In this document: piece after piece, positions 19,251-27,755 of the stretch
How positions within the stretch are numbered: the first letter of the stretch is position 1
Layout: the number at the start of each line of letters is the position of its first letter
Origin: Ramlibacter sp.
Lineage (GTDB): Bacteria > Pseudomonadota > Gammaproteobacteria > Burkholderiales > Burkholderiaceae_C
Length of the DNA stretch: 64,000 bases
NCBI GenBank assembly: GCA_028292245.1
Contig: JAQGMS010000079.1
Span: 39,540-103,539 of the forward strand
Direction: 5' to 3'
The notes under the pieces: model-generated
Database searches by the model: none
What the model was told of the DNA's origin: nothing
What the model saw: the letters and a program-made list of their open reading frames with translations, nothing else
Position numbers and translations under genes: made by a program

Positions 19251-20240
19251 CTACCCCAGCAGCCGCGCCAGCGTCAGCAGCGCCAGCAGCACCATCCACA
19301 AGACGACCGAGCGCCACACCAGGCCGACGATGCTGCGCAGGTGAGCGACCTCGGCCTCGCGGCCGGGCGTGCTCTCGGTGTCGTCCATCGGCGCGGCGCC
19401 GCTGGCGCGAAAGCCCTGCGAGCTGCCGGGCGCGAACGACTTCAGCGCCTCGCCGCCCAGCCGCACATTGACGGCGCCTGAGGTGGCCGCCAGGATCACG
19501 CCGTCGTTGTCATTGGGAAAACGCTGGGCGTGGTTGCGCCAGCAATCGATCGCTTCCTCGAAGCTGCCGACGACTGCGAATGCCAGCGCCGTGATGCGCG
19601 CGGGAGGCCAATCGATGACGTGCCAGGCGCTAGCAGCGGCGTGCTGCAGGGCCGGGCTGGCGGGCTGGGCCGCAGCGGCGGCGCGATGCTGCCAATAGCG
19701 GGCCACGAATTCGCTCATCCGGTACAGCACGGCGCCCGCCGGCCCGAAGCCGAAAGCAGCCAGCACCGAGAACCAGGCCAGCACGCCGAACACGTGACGG
19801 TGCGCCGCCAGCACGGAATACTCGATCACATGCCGAACGATTTCACTGCGCGGCAATTCGCTGGCGTCGACCTGCTGCCAGTGCGCGAGCAGTTCGCGGG
19901 CGCGGGGTTCGTCGCCGCTGTCCAGCGCGTCGCGGATATTCGTGAAGTGGTGGCTGAACTGGCGGAACCCGAGCGTCACGTACAGCACGGCGACGCTCCA
20001 CAACACGGCAAAGGGCCATCCCAGCAACAGGGCCAGCGCCCAGTGGACCGCCAGCACGGCCAGCGAGGGAAGGATCACCGCCAGCGTCCACGCCACCCAG
20101 CCATGGTGCGGCTTGCCCGCGTCGAAATTGCGGCTGACCCAGCGCGCCCAGCTGCGCAACGCGGCATGGATCGGGTTGTGCCGCGCCAGGGGGCGCACCT
20201 GCTCGATCAGCAACGCGAACAGGATGGCGAAGAAACTCAT
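19251..20240 (-). CDS. CobD/CbiB-family membrane protein
   Basis: MSFFAILFALLIEQVRPL...; FRQFSHHFTNIRDALDSGD; IDWPPARITALAFAVVGSFEEA. Confidence 0.85.
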   Translation of the reverse strand: MSFFAILFALLIEQVRPLARHNPIHAALRSWARWVSRNFDAGKPHHGWVAWTLAVILPSLAVLAVHWALALLLGWPFAVLWSVAVLYVTLGFRQFSHHFTNIRDALDSGDEPRARELLAHWQQVDASELPRSEIVRHVIEYSVLAAHRHVFGVLAWFSVLAAFGFGPAGAVLYRMSEFVARYWQHRAAAAAQPASPALQHAAASAWHVIDWPPARITALAFAVVGSFEEAIDCWRNHAQRFPNDNDGVILAATSGAVNVRLGGEALKSFAPGSSQGFRASGAAPMDDTESTPGREAEVAHLRSIVGLVWRSVVLWMVLLALLTLARLLG

Positions 20241-20276
20241 GCGGCAATCATAAAGGCGCCGCCCGCCGAGCACGCG

Positions 20277-20987
20277 CTACGCGCTGAGGAACCGGTAGAA
20301 GTTGCGCAGCATGCCGGCAGTGGCACCCCAGATGAAGCGCTCGGTGCTGCCGTCCATGTAGGAAATGGAGAACCACTCCCGGCGGTGGCCGGCCCATTCG
20401 AGCGCGTGCCGGTGGTGGTGCGCCGGGTTCATGAGGAACTCAAGCGGCACCTCGAAGGCATCGGCCACCTCGAAGGCATTGAGGGTGAGCTGGTGGTCCG
20501 GCTTCACCAGCGCCACCACCGGCGTGATGATGAATCGCGTCCCGGTCGTGTAAGTGGGCATCTGCCCGATCACCTCGACCTGGCTGGGCGCCAGGCCGAT
20601 TTCCTCCTGCGCCTCCCGCAGGGCCGTGTGCGCCTCGTCGGTGTCGGTGTCGTCGCGCTTGCCGCCCGGGAAGGCGACTTGCCCCGAGTGCGTGGACAGA
20701 TGCGTGGTGCGCTCGGTCAGGATCACCATGGGACGCTCGCGCATGACCACCGGCACCAGCACCGAGGCCCGCGCCGGCTCGCGCTCAGCGAACTTGCGCT
20801 CGGACCAGACTTCCGGCTCCCAGCTGGGGGGCGCGAGAAAACGCTGCCGCAGCGCATCGGGCGCGAGCGCGTCGCGCGGCACGGCCGGCAGGTGCGAGTC
20901 GATGCCGATCACCGGCACCGCGCGCGGATCGAAATTCGGCAGCCTGGACAGCGCCGTTTCTGGAGGGACGGAATCGTCGATGTGCAT
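20277..20987 (-). CDS. NUDIX CoA pyrophosphatase (NudL-like)
   Basis: GQVAFPGGKRDDTDTDEAHTALREAQEEIGL Nudix box. Confidence 0.93.
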   Translation of the reverse strand: MHIDDSVPPETALSRLPNFDPRAVPVIGIDSHLPAVPRDALAPDALRQRFLAPPSWEPEVWSERKFAEREPARASVLVPVVMRERPMVILTERTTHLSTHSGQVAFPGGKRDDTDTDEAHTALREAQEEIGLAPSQVEVIGQMPTYTTGTRFIITPVVALVKPDHQLTLNAFEVADAFEVPLEFLMNPAHHHRHALEWAGHRREWFSISYMDGSTERFIWGATAGMLRNFYRFLSA

Positions 20988-21003
20988 GACGTTCGCAGAA
21001 TGG

Positions 21004-21039
21004 AAAAAGCCGCCACAAGCAAAAGCTGGCGGCGGCTTT
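21004..21039 (-). terminator. Rho-independent terminator after rplS
   Basis: On the minus strand AAAGCCGCC...GGCGGC followed by TTTTT, 17 nt after the rplS stop. Confidence 0.75.
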
Positions 21040-21055
21040 CGCGGGGCTGCCCGGC

Positions 21056-21433
21056 TTATTCGGCGGCGGGCTTGTTGCGGTGAGCCAGCTTTTCCTTGAT
21101 ACGGGCCGACTTGCCGCTGCGGTCGCGCAGGTAGTACAGCTTGGCGCGGCGCACATCGCCGCGGCGCTTGACTTCGATGCCGGCGATCAGCGGGCTATAG
21201 GTCTGGAACGTGCGCTCCACGCCTTCGCCGCTGGAGATCTTGCGCACGGTGAAGCCGCTGTTGAGGCCGCGATTGCGCTTGGCGATCACGACGCCTTCGA
21301 ACGCCTGGGCGCGCTTGCGCGTGCCTTCGACGACGTTGACGCTGACGATCACGGTGTCGCCGGGGGCGAATTCGGGAATTTTCTTCCCGAGGCGAGCAAT
21401 TTCTTCCTGCTCTAGGGTTTCAATCAGATTCAT
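21056..21433 (-). CDS. rplS: 50S ribosomal protein L19
   Basis: [76 protein letters not shown]. Confidence 0.99.
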   Translation of the reverse strand: MNLIETLEQEEIARLGKKIPEFAPGDTVIVSVNVVEGTRKRAQAFEGVVIAKRNRGLNSGFTVRKISSGEGVERTFQTYSPLIAGIEVKRRGDVRRAKLYYLRDRSGKSARIKEKLAHRNKPAAE

Positions 21434-21535
21434 GGTTACCTCTGTGATCGTGCCCGCGCTACGCTAGGGGCGGCGGGTCAAGGCGCGAAGCCATTGAGTG
21501 TTGCCGCGGCCGGGCAGAGGATCGGAAAGCCTTTG

Positions 21536-21541
21536 ATTATA
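21536..21541 (-). promoter_or_regulatory. Perfect -10 hexamer TATAAT between trmD and rplS (possible internal promoter)
   Basis: Minus strand gttTATAATcaaagg; no convincing -35. Confidence 0.35.
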
Positions 21542-21548
21542 AACAACT

Positions 21549-22295
21549 TTACGAGAGCTTGGCCAGAAGGGCCTCGTCGGCCTTGGACAGGCGGCCCGCG
21601 GCCCGGGCGGCGGCGATCAGGTCCGGGCGGCGCCGGGCGGTGATCTCCAGGCGCCGGTCGCGGCGCCAGCGCTCGATCTGGACGTGATGACCCGACAGCA
21701 GTTCCGGTGGCGCCTTCAGCCCCTCCCACTCCTCCGGCCGGGTGTAGTGCGGGCAATCCAGCAGCCCGTCCAGGGCTGGGTTGAAGCTGTCGAATTGCGA
21801 GCTGTCCTCGTCGCCCAGCACTCCGGGCTGCAGCCGCGCCACGGCATCGAGCAAGGCCATGGCGGCGATCTCGCCACCCGAGAGCACGAAATCCCCCAGG
21901 CTGACCTGGATATCGACATGCCGGTCGATGAAGCGCTGGTCCAGCCCCTCGTACCGGCCGCACACCAGCACGGCTCCCTGGCTCGCGGACCAGCCCTCCA
22001 CGCCGGCATGGTCCAACTTGTCACCGACGGGGGAAAACAGCACCACCGGGGCGGCATCGCCGCGCTCCGCCTTGATCGCGGCAAGGCATTGCGCCAGCGG
22101 GCCGGCCATCATCACCATGCCCGGCCCGCCGCCGAACGGCCGGTCGTCGACGCGGCGGTAATTGCCTTCGGCGTAGTCGCGCGGGTTCCACAGGCGCACA
22201 TCGACCAGTTTCGATTCATAGGCACGCCGCGTCACGCCGCTCACCAGGAACGGCGCGAAGAGTTCGGGAAACAGCGAGATGACGTCGAAGCGCAT
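21549..22295 (-). CDS. trmD: tRNA (guanine-N1)-methyltransferase
   Basis: MRFDVISLFPELF, DDRPFGGGPGMVMM, GRYEGLDQRFIDRHVDIQVSLGDFVLSGGE. Confidence 0.99.
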   Translation of the reverse strand: MRFDVISLFPELFAPFLVSGVTRRAYESKLVDVRLWNPRDYAEGNYRRVDDRPFGGGPGMVMMAGPLAQCLAAIKAERGDAAPVVLFSPVGDKLDHAGVEGWSASQGAVLVCGRYEGLDQRFIDRHVDIQVSLGDFVLSGGEIAAMALLDAVARLQPGVLGDEDSSQFDSFNPALDGLLDCPHYTRPEEWEGLKAPPELLSGHHVQIERWRRDRRLEITARRRPDLIAAARAAGRLSKADEALLAKLS

Positions 22296-22327
22296 GGCGT
22301 GATCTTAAGGACCGCCCGGCCGGGGAC

Positions 22328-22891
22328 CTAGTAATCCGGCTGCCAATCGACCGTGATGCGCTTGCCGGGAAGGTCGACGCCGACGACATACGCCGAAACG
22401 AACGGGATCATCCGCTCCAGCACCTTGCCTTCTTCGAAATATTCGAGCACCAGCACGGTCTGCGGCCCGGTGGAGAGCAACTCCCGGACCTGGCCCAGCG
22501 CCACTCCCTCGCGGTTCACGACTTCCAGGCCGATCAGGTCGACCCAGTAGTACTCGTCGGTTTCGGCCGTGGGGAAGCTTGAGCGCGGGATGAAGATGCG
22601 AGCGCCCCGGAGCGCCTCGGCTGCGCTGCGGTCGTCCACGTCCTGGGCGCTGGCTACCACGGTGCCCGAGTGTTCCTTGGCCTCGCGCACGCGCAGCAGC
22701 AGCGTGCCGGAAAAGGTCTTGGCGCCCTTTTCGGCCGGCAGCAGGAACCAGCGTTTGGAAGAAAAAAGCGCTTCCGGGGAAGCGCTATGGGACAGGACCT
22801 TGAACCAGCCCTTGATGCCCCAGGCATCGGCGATGCGCCCGACTTCGATCGCGTCCGCCGGAAGTTCGGCGGGCTCGAGGCCGGCTATCAC
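22328..22891 (-). CDS. rimM: Ribosome maturation factor RimM
   Basis: VGRIADAWGIKGWFKV, DEYYWVDLIGLEV, GKRITVDWQPDY; GTG start at 22891 avoids the overlap with rpsP seen in the long ORF. Confidence 0.95.
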   Translation of the reverse strand: MIAGLEPAELPADAIEVGRIADAWGIKGWFKVLSHSASPEALFSSKRWFLLPAEKGAKTFSGTLLLRVREAKEHSGTVVASAQDVDDRSAAEALRGARIFIPRSSFPTAETDEYYWVDLIGLEVVNREGVALGQVRELLSTGPQTVLVLEYFEEGKVLERMIPFVSAYVVGVDLPGKRITVDWQPDY

Positions 22892-22895
22892 CCGA

Positions 22896-23147
22896 TCAGG
22901 CTGCCTTGGTGGCAGCTTGCTTGAGCAGGCGTTCCACCGTCGGCGACGGGGTGGCGCCGACACCGCGCCAGTACGTCAGGCGGTCCTGGACGATGCGGAT
23001 GCTTTCCTCGTTATCCTTGGCGATCGGGTTGTAGAAACCGATGCGCTCGATGAAGCGGCCGTCGCGGCGGGTCCGCTTGTCGGCAACGACGATATTGAAG
23101 AACGGACGGGCTTTTGCGCCGCCGCGGGAGAGTCGGATGACGACCAT
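22896..23147 (-). CDS. rpsP: 30S ribosomal protein S16
   Basis: [41 protein letters not shown]. Confidence 0.99.
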   Translation of the reverse strand: MVVIRLSRGGAKARPFFNIVVADKRTRRDGRFIERIGFYNPIAKDNEESIRIVQDRLTYWRGVGATPSPTVERLLKQAATKAA

Positions 23148-23166
23148 GATTTATCCTTGGGTGGTA

Positions 23167-23180
23167 GGGGAAATTTCCCC
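23167..23180. repeat. Perfect 14-bp palindrome GGGGAAATTTCCCC in the rpsP leader
   Basis: Directly read; lies just 5' of the AAGGA ribosome-binding site. Confidence 0.85.
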
Positions 23181-23247
23181 AATTTCTTTCCAGCGTTGAG
23201 ACACGCGCTTATGGCCACCCGGCCAGCGACACGCTGTAGAGCCCACG

Positions 23248-23253
23248 ATTATA
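23248..23253 (-). promoter_or_regulatory. -10 box TATAAT of the rpsP-rimM-trmD-rplS operon promoter
   Basis: Perfect consensus hexamer in a GC-rich background, ~100 nt upstream of the rpsP start. Confidence 0.55.
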
Positions 23254-23268
23254 ACGTTTATCGCCCTT

Positions 23269-23796
23269 ATGAGCACCATCCGCCCCAGCACCGACGCCGA
23301 CCTGCCCGCAATCACCGCGATTTATTCCCACCATGTGCTCCATGGCACAGGCACTTTCGAGACCACCCCACCGACCGAAGCCGAGATGGCCGGCCGGCGG
23401 GACGACGTGCTGGCCAAGGGCCTGCCCTGGCTGGTGGCCGAGGAAGGCGGCCAGGTGCAGGGCTATGCCTATTGCCAGTGGTTCAAGCCCCGGCCGGCCT
23501 ACCGGTTCTCCGCCGAGGACTCGATCTACTTGCATCCGGATGCGGCGGGCAAGGGCCTGGGCAAGTTGCTGCTGGCCGAACTGGAGAAGCAGGCCAAGGC
23601 CGCCGGCATCCGCAAGCTGATCGCCGTGATCGGCGATTCGAACAACGGCGGCTCGGTCGGCGTGCACCGGGCGCTGGGGTTCGCGCCGGTGGGCGTCCTC
23701 AAGTCATGCGGCTGGAAATTCGGCCGGTGGCTGGACGTCGTGCTGATGGACAAGGCGTTGGGCGAAGGCGACAGCACTCCGCCTGGGCCCGCCTGA
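23269..23796 (+). CDS. GNAT N-acetyltransferase (phosphinothricin acetyltransferase-like)
   Basis: IRPSTDADLPAITAIYSHHVLHGTGTFETTPP, YLHPDAAGKGLGKLLLAELE, HRALGFAPVGVLKSCGWKFGRWLDVV. Confidence 0.92.
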   Translation: MSTIRPSTDADLPAITAIYSHHVLHGTGTFETTPPTEAEMAGRRDDVLAKGLPWLVAEEGGQVQGYAYCQWFKPRPAYRFSAEDSIYLHPDAAGKGLGKLLLAELEKQAKAAGIRKLIAVIGDSNNGGSVGVHRALGFAPVGVLKSCGWKFGRWLDVVLMDKALGEGDSTPPGPA

Positions 23797-24242
23797 TGAA
23801 AAACAAGACCCTCGCCGCCTGGCTGGCGTTCCTCGGCGGCCCGTTGGGCCTGCATCGCTTCTACCTCCACGGCATGACGGACCTCCTGGGCTGGGTGCTG
23901 CCGATCCCCACGGCGATCGGCCTGTACGGGATCGAGCGGGTGCGGCTCTATGGCCTGGACGACCCCTGGAGCTGGGTGCTGATCCCGCTATTGGGTTTCA
24001 CGTTCGCCGGCTGCGCCCTCACCGCCATCGTCTACGGCCTGATGACGCGCGAAAAGTGGAACGCCCGCTTCAACCGCTCATTGGCCGAAGACGCGCCCGC
24101 CGGCGGCACCAATTGGGCCACCATCGGCGCCGTTGTGCTCTCGCTATTGGTCGGCACGACGGTGCTGATGGCCAGCATCGTCTACAGCTTCCAGCACTAC
24201 TTCGAGTACCAGGTCGAGGAAGGCCGCAAGATTTCGCAGTAG
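23796..24242 (+). CDS. TM2-domain membrane protein
   Basis: KNKTLAAWLAFLGGPLGLHRFYLHGMTDLLGWVLPIPTAIGLYGIERV; translationally coupled to the GNAT gene. Confidence 0.82.
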   Translation: MKNKTLAAWLAFLGGPLGLHRFYLHGMTDLLGWVLPIPTAIGLYGIERVRLYGLDDPWSWVLIPLLGFTFAGCALTAIVYGLMTREKWNARFNRSLAEDAPAGGTNWATIGAVVLSLLVGTTVLMASIVYSFQHYFEYQVEEGRKISQ

Positions 24243-24357
24243 CGCAAAGGGCGCTTCCGTCGCGTTACGGCATGGTTCCATGCGAAGGCGGCATTTCCCT
24301 GGTCGTGACACCTTGCGTAGATTGGGATGTCCATTCACCCCAACCAGGAGAAACGAC

Positions 24358-24900
24358 ATGGACACGGCCCACAAGGCTGACGCCAGCCCGCTTGTGATCC
24401 GCAGCGCCGAACCCGAGGACGCCGCGGCGATTTCCGCCCACCTCAGCCAGGTCGGCGTCTTCGAGGGCCTGCTCCAGGTCCCCGACGTGGCCTTGGCCTC
24501 GCGCCTGGAATTCCTGCGGAAGGTCGAGCCGCACAGCTGCCGGCTGGTCGCCGTCGCGGGCGACGAAATCGTCGGCGCCGCCGGGCTGCATGTATTGCAG
24601 GCGAGCTTGCGCCGGATGCATGTCCGCGGCCTGGGCCTGAGCGTCAGCCCGGATTGGCAAGAGCGCGGGGTCGGCCGGCGGCTGCTCTCGCGGCTGCTCG
24701 ATTGGGCCGATAACTGGGCCGCTGTGCTGCGCGTCGAACTGCACGTGCACGCTGACAACGACCGCGCGATCGCGCTGTACCGCTCGATGGGCTTCGAGGA
24801 AGAGGGCCGGCACAAGGCCTATGGCCTGAAGAACGGGCGCTATGTCGATTGCTTCTCCATGGCGCGGCTGCACCCGAACCCGCCGCAGCTGGCCGGCTGA
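24358..24900 (+). CDS. GNAT N-acetyltransferase
   Basis: IRSAEPEDAAAISAHLSQVGVFEGLLQVP, LGLSVSPDWQERGVGRRLLSRLLDWADNW, YRSMGFEEEGRHKAYGLKNGRYVD. Confidence 0.92.
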   Translation: MDTAHKADASPLVIRSAEPEDAAAISAHLSQVGVFEGLLQVPDVALASRLEFLRKVEPHSCRLVAVAGDEIVGAAGLHVLQASLRRMHVRGLGLSVSPDWQERGVGRRLLSRLLDWADNWAAVLRVELHVHADNDRAIALYRSMGFEEEGRHKAYGLKNGRYVDCFSMARLHPNPPQLAG

Positions 24901-25911
24901 TCAGAAAATCTGCAGGCTGACCCAGTAGGCGATGGCGGCAACGAAAGCGCTGGCCGGGATGGTGAAGATCCAGGCCCAGACGATGTTGCCGGCCACGCCC
25001 CAGCGCACCGCGCTGGCCCGCTGGGTCGAGCCGACGCCGACGATGGCGCCGGTGATGGTGTGCGTTGTCGAAACCGGGATGCCCAGCGCGGTGGCCAGGA
25101 AGAGCGTGATCGCCCCGCCCGTCTCGGCGCAACAGCCATGCACAGGCTTGAGCTTGGTGATTTTTTGGCCCATCGTCTTCACGATGCGCCAGCCGCCGAA
25201 CATCGTTCCAACGGCAATGGCGAAGTAGCACGACAGGATGACCCATCCGGGCGGCGCCTGGTCGGCGGCCGAGGTGTAGCCCGTCGCGATGAGCAGCATC
25301 CAGATGATGCCGATCGTCTTTTGCGCGTCGTTGCCGCCGTGCCCCAGGCTATAGGCGCTGGCGGAAACCAGCTGCAAGCGGCGGAACACGCGGTCCACCT
25401 TGGACGGCGTGGCGCGCCGGAAAATCTGCGACACGGCGACCATCATCAGCGAGCCGAGGACGAAGCCCAGCAGCGGCGAAACGAAGATGAACAGCACCGT
25501 CTTCCAGATGCCGCCGGCGATCAGCGAACCGGCGCCGGCCTTGGCCATCACGGCGCCGACGATGCCGCCGATCAGCGCGTGCGAGGAACTGCTGGGAATG
25601 CCGTAATACCAGGTCAGCACATTCCAGGTGATCGCGCCCACCAGCGCCCCGAACACCACGTGGATATCCACCACGCCCGGCTGGACGATGCCCTTGCCGA
25701 CGGTGGCCGCCACGCTCAGGTGGAAAACCAGGATGGCGAGCAGGTTGAAGAACGCCGCGAAGGCCACCGCGGTACCGGGCCGCAACACGCCGGTGGAGAC
25801 GACGGTGGCAATCGAATTGGCGGCGTCGTGGAAGCCGTTCATGAAGTCGAATGCCAGCGCGAGCGCCACCAGCAGGATCACCACCCACAGGGCGGCTTGC
25901 GCGGTTTCCAT
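24901..25911 (-). CDS. Inorganic phosphate transporter, PiT family
   Basis: AFDFMNGFHDAANSIATVVSTGVLRPGTAV, SSSSHALIGGIVGA, GHGGNDAQKTIGI. Confidence 0.96.
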   Translation of the reverse strand: METAQAALWVVILLVALALAFDFMNGFHDAANSIATVVSTGVLRPGTAVAFAAFFNLLAILVFHLSVAATVGKGIVQPGVVDIHVVFGALVGAITWNVLTWYYGIPSSSSHALIGGIVGAVMAKAGAGSLIAGGIWKTVLFIFVSPLLGFVLGSLMMVAVSQIFRRATPSKVDRVFRRLQLVSASAYSLGHGGNDAQKTIGIIWMLLIATGYTSAADQAPPGWVILSCYFAIAVGTMFGGWRIVKTMGQKITKLKPVHGCCAETGGAITLFLATALGIPVSTTHTITGAIVGVGSTQRASAVRWGVAGNIVWAWIFTIPASAFVAAIAYWVSLQIF

Positions 25912-25926
25912 CAGTCGAGTCCTGGG

Positions 25927-26574
25927 CTAGGAATGCTCGAGGACGATGCCCTCGATCACGTTGGCCACGTCCTCGCACTTGTCGGTGATGGTTTCCAGCA
26001 GCTCGTAGATGGCCTTGAGCTTGATCACCTCGCGCACATCCGGCTCCTCGCGGAACAACTTGCTCATCGCCGAGCGCATCACGCGATCGGCATCGGACTC
26101 GAGCCGGTCGATCTCCTCGCAGGTCTTCAGGGCGGCCTCGGCCGTGGCCGGGTCGGCCAGCTTGCCGATCATGTAAACCGCTTCCTTCACGCGCTCGCAG
26201 CACTTGACGCTGAGGTCCGTCAGCCGGCTGATCTCCTCGGTCATGTGGCGCACATCGTACAGCGCCATGGTTTCCGCCGAGTCCTGGATCAGGTCGGCGA
26301 CGTCGTCCATGGTGTTGATCAGCTTGTGGATCTGGTCACGGTCGATCGGCGTGATGAAGGTCTTGTGGATGGCGCGGTTAACGTCGTGCGTGACGCGGTC
26401 GGCCGCCCTCTCCGCGTTGTCCACGTCGCGGTTGTACTGCTCGCGCAGGTGCACGTCGTTGTAGTTGGCCACCAGGTGCGAGAACGCTCGCGCCGCCTCG
26501 ACGATCTTGTCGGCGTGCTGGTTGAACATCTCGAAGAAATTGCCTTCGCGCGGCAGCAGCTTGCCAAACAGCAT
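25927..26574 (-). CDS. DUF47 (PhoU-like) protein
   Basis: MLFGKLLPREGNFFEMFNQHADKIVEAA..., ...LIQDSAETMALYDVRH; immediately upstream of PiT. Confidence 0.92.
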   Translation of the reverse strand: MLFGKLLPREGNFFEMFNQHADKIVEAARAFSHLVANYNDVHLREQYNRDVDNAERAADRVTHDVNRAIHKTFITPIDRDQIHKLINTMDDVADLIQDSAETMALYDVRHMTEEISRLTDLSVKCCERVKEAVYMIGKLADPATAEAALKTCEEIDRLESDADRVMRSAMSKLFREEPDVREVIKLKAIYELLETITDKCEDVANVIEGIVLEHS

Positions 26575-26633
26575 TGCTGGCTCCTGGTTGGGGGGATGAT
26601 CGGGTTGCGGCGAGTGTAACTGGGCGACCTTGC

Positions 26634-27002
26634 TCAGGCGTTGCGGAATATGAAATACACGGCCCCCACCATGCACAGCCCCGCCCAGAGGTAATCGAGC
26701 TTGAGCGGCTGGTCCAGGTAGAAGACGGCAAAGGGGACGAACACCCCGAGCGTGATCACTTCCTGGATGATCTTGAGCTGGCCCACCGACAAGCCAGCTT
26801 GCTGGAAGCCGATGCGGTTGGCCGGCACCTGCAACAGGTATTCCGCCAGCGCGATGCCCCAGCTGATGAGCGCGGCGATGTACCAGGGCGCTGTCGCGAG
26901 GTTCTTCAAGTGCCCGTACCAGGCCATGGTCATGAAGACGTTGGAGGCGATCAGCAGCAAGATGGCCTGCAGCGAGAATGGAAGTGTGGAAAGCATGCTC
27001 AT
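26634..27002 (-). CDS. DUF486/DMT-like small membrane protein
   Basis: SNVFMTMAWYGHLKNLATAPWYIAALISWGIALAEYLLQVPANRIGF. Confidence 0.9.
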   Translation of the reverse strand: MSMLSTLPFSLQAILLLIASNVFMTMAWYGHLKNLATAPWYIAALISWGIALAEYLLQVPANRIGFQQAGLSVGQLKIIQEVITLGVFVPFAVFYLDQPLKLDYLWAGLCMVGAVYFIFRNA

Positions 27003-27696
27003 GGCGAAATTATCGGGCGAGGACGGACTCGGTCCTGACCTGGACCTGATTTACGCGGACGCCCATTTGCTGGTGTTCGACAAGCCCTCCGGCCTCCTGT
27101 GCGTGCCCGGCCGCGGCGCGGACAAGCAGGACTGCCTGGCGCTGCGCGCCCAGGCGCTGTATCCGGATGCGCTGGTGGTGCACCGGGTGGACATGGCTAC
27201 CTCGGGGCTATGGCTGATGGCACGCGGCGGCGACATGCAAAAGCGCTTGAGCCGCGCCTTCGCCGACCGCCAGGTCGGCAAGCGCTACTGTGCCGTTGTC
27301 GCCGGCCGGCTCGAGATGCCGTCACCCTCTGCGGATGCCTGGGCACTCATCGACCTGCCGCTGGCCGCCGACTGGCCGAACCGGCCGCGCCGCGTCGTCG
27401 ACCGCGAGCGCGGCAAACCCAGCCAGACCCGTTGGCGCATTTTTTCCCCTCACCCGCCGGGGGAGGGCGGAGGTAGGGGCTGTACCCGCCTCGAACTCGA
27501 ACCCATCACCGGCCGCTCGCACCAGCTGCGCGTGCATCTCCAGGCGCTGGGCCATCCGATCCTGGGTGATTCGCTCTATGCCCCGCCCGACGTGCAAGCT
27601 CGCGCTCCCAGGCTGCTGCTGCACGCCACGCAATTGCGCCTGGCACATCCCTTCACCGGTGTGCCCGTCGCGTTCGCCAGCCCCGCGCCCTTTTAG
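27001..27696 (+). CDS. RluA-family pseudouridine synthase
   Basis: DAHLLVFDKPSGLLCVPGRG, VVHRVDMATSGLWLMARG (HRxDxxTSG), TGRSHQLRVHLQALGHPILGDSLYA. Confidence 0.94.
   Translation: MAKLSGEDGLGPDLDLIYADAHLLVFDKPSGLLCVPGRGADKQDCLALRAQALYPDALVVHRVDMATSGLWLMARGGDMQKRLSRAFADRQVGKRYCAVVAGRLEMPSPSADAWALIDLPLAADWPNRPRRVVDRERGKPSQTRWRIFSPHPPGEGGGRGCTRLELEPITGRSHQLRVHLQALGHPILGDSLYAPPDVQARAPRLLLHATQLRLAHPFTGVPVAFASPAPF
27439..27480. repeat. REP-like CCCCTCACCC...GGGGGAGGGCGG...AGGGG element inside the RluA-family CDS
   Basis: ttttttcccctcacccgccgggggagggcggaggtagggg; encodes FSPHPPGEGGGRGC between otherwise conserved motifs. Confidence 0.45.
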
Positions 27697-27755
27697 CCGG
27701 CGGAACTTGGCGCGCCGGCACACCTCAGATACTCTGGCCCCTTCAGGAGAACGCC

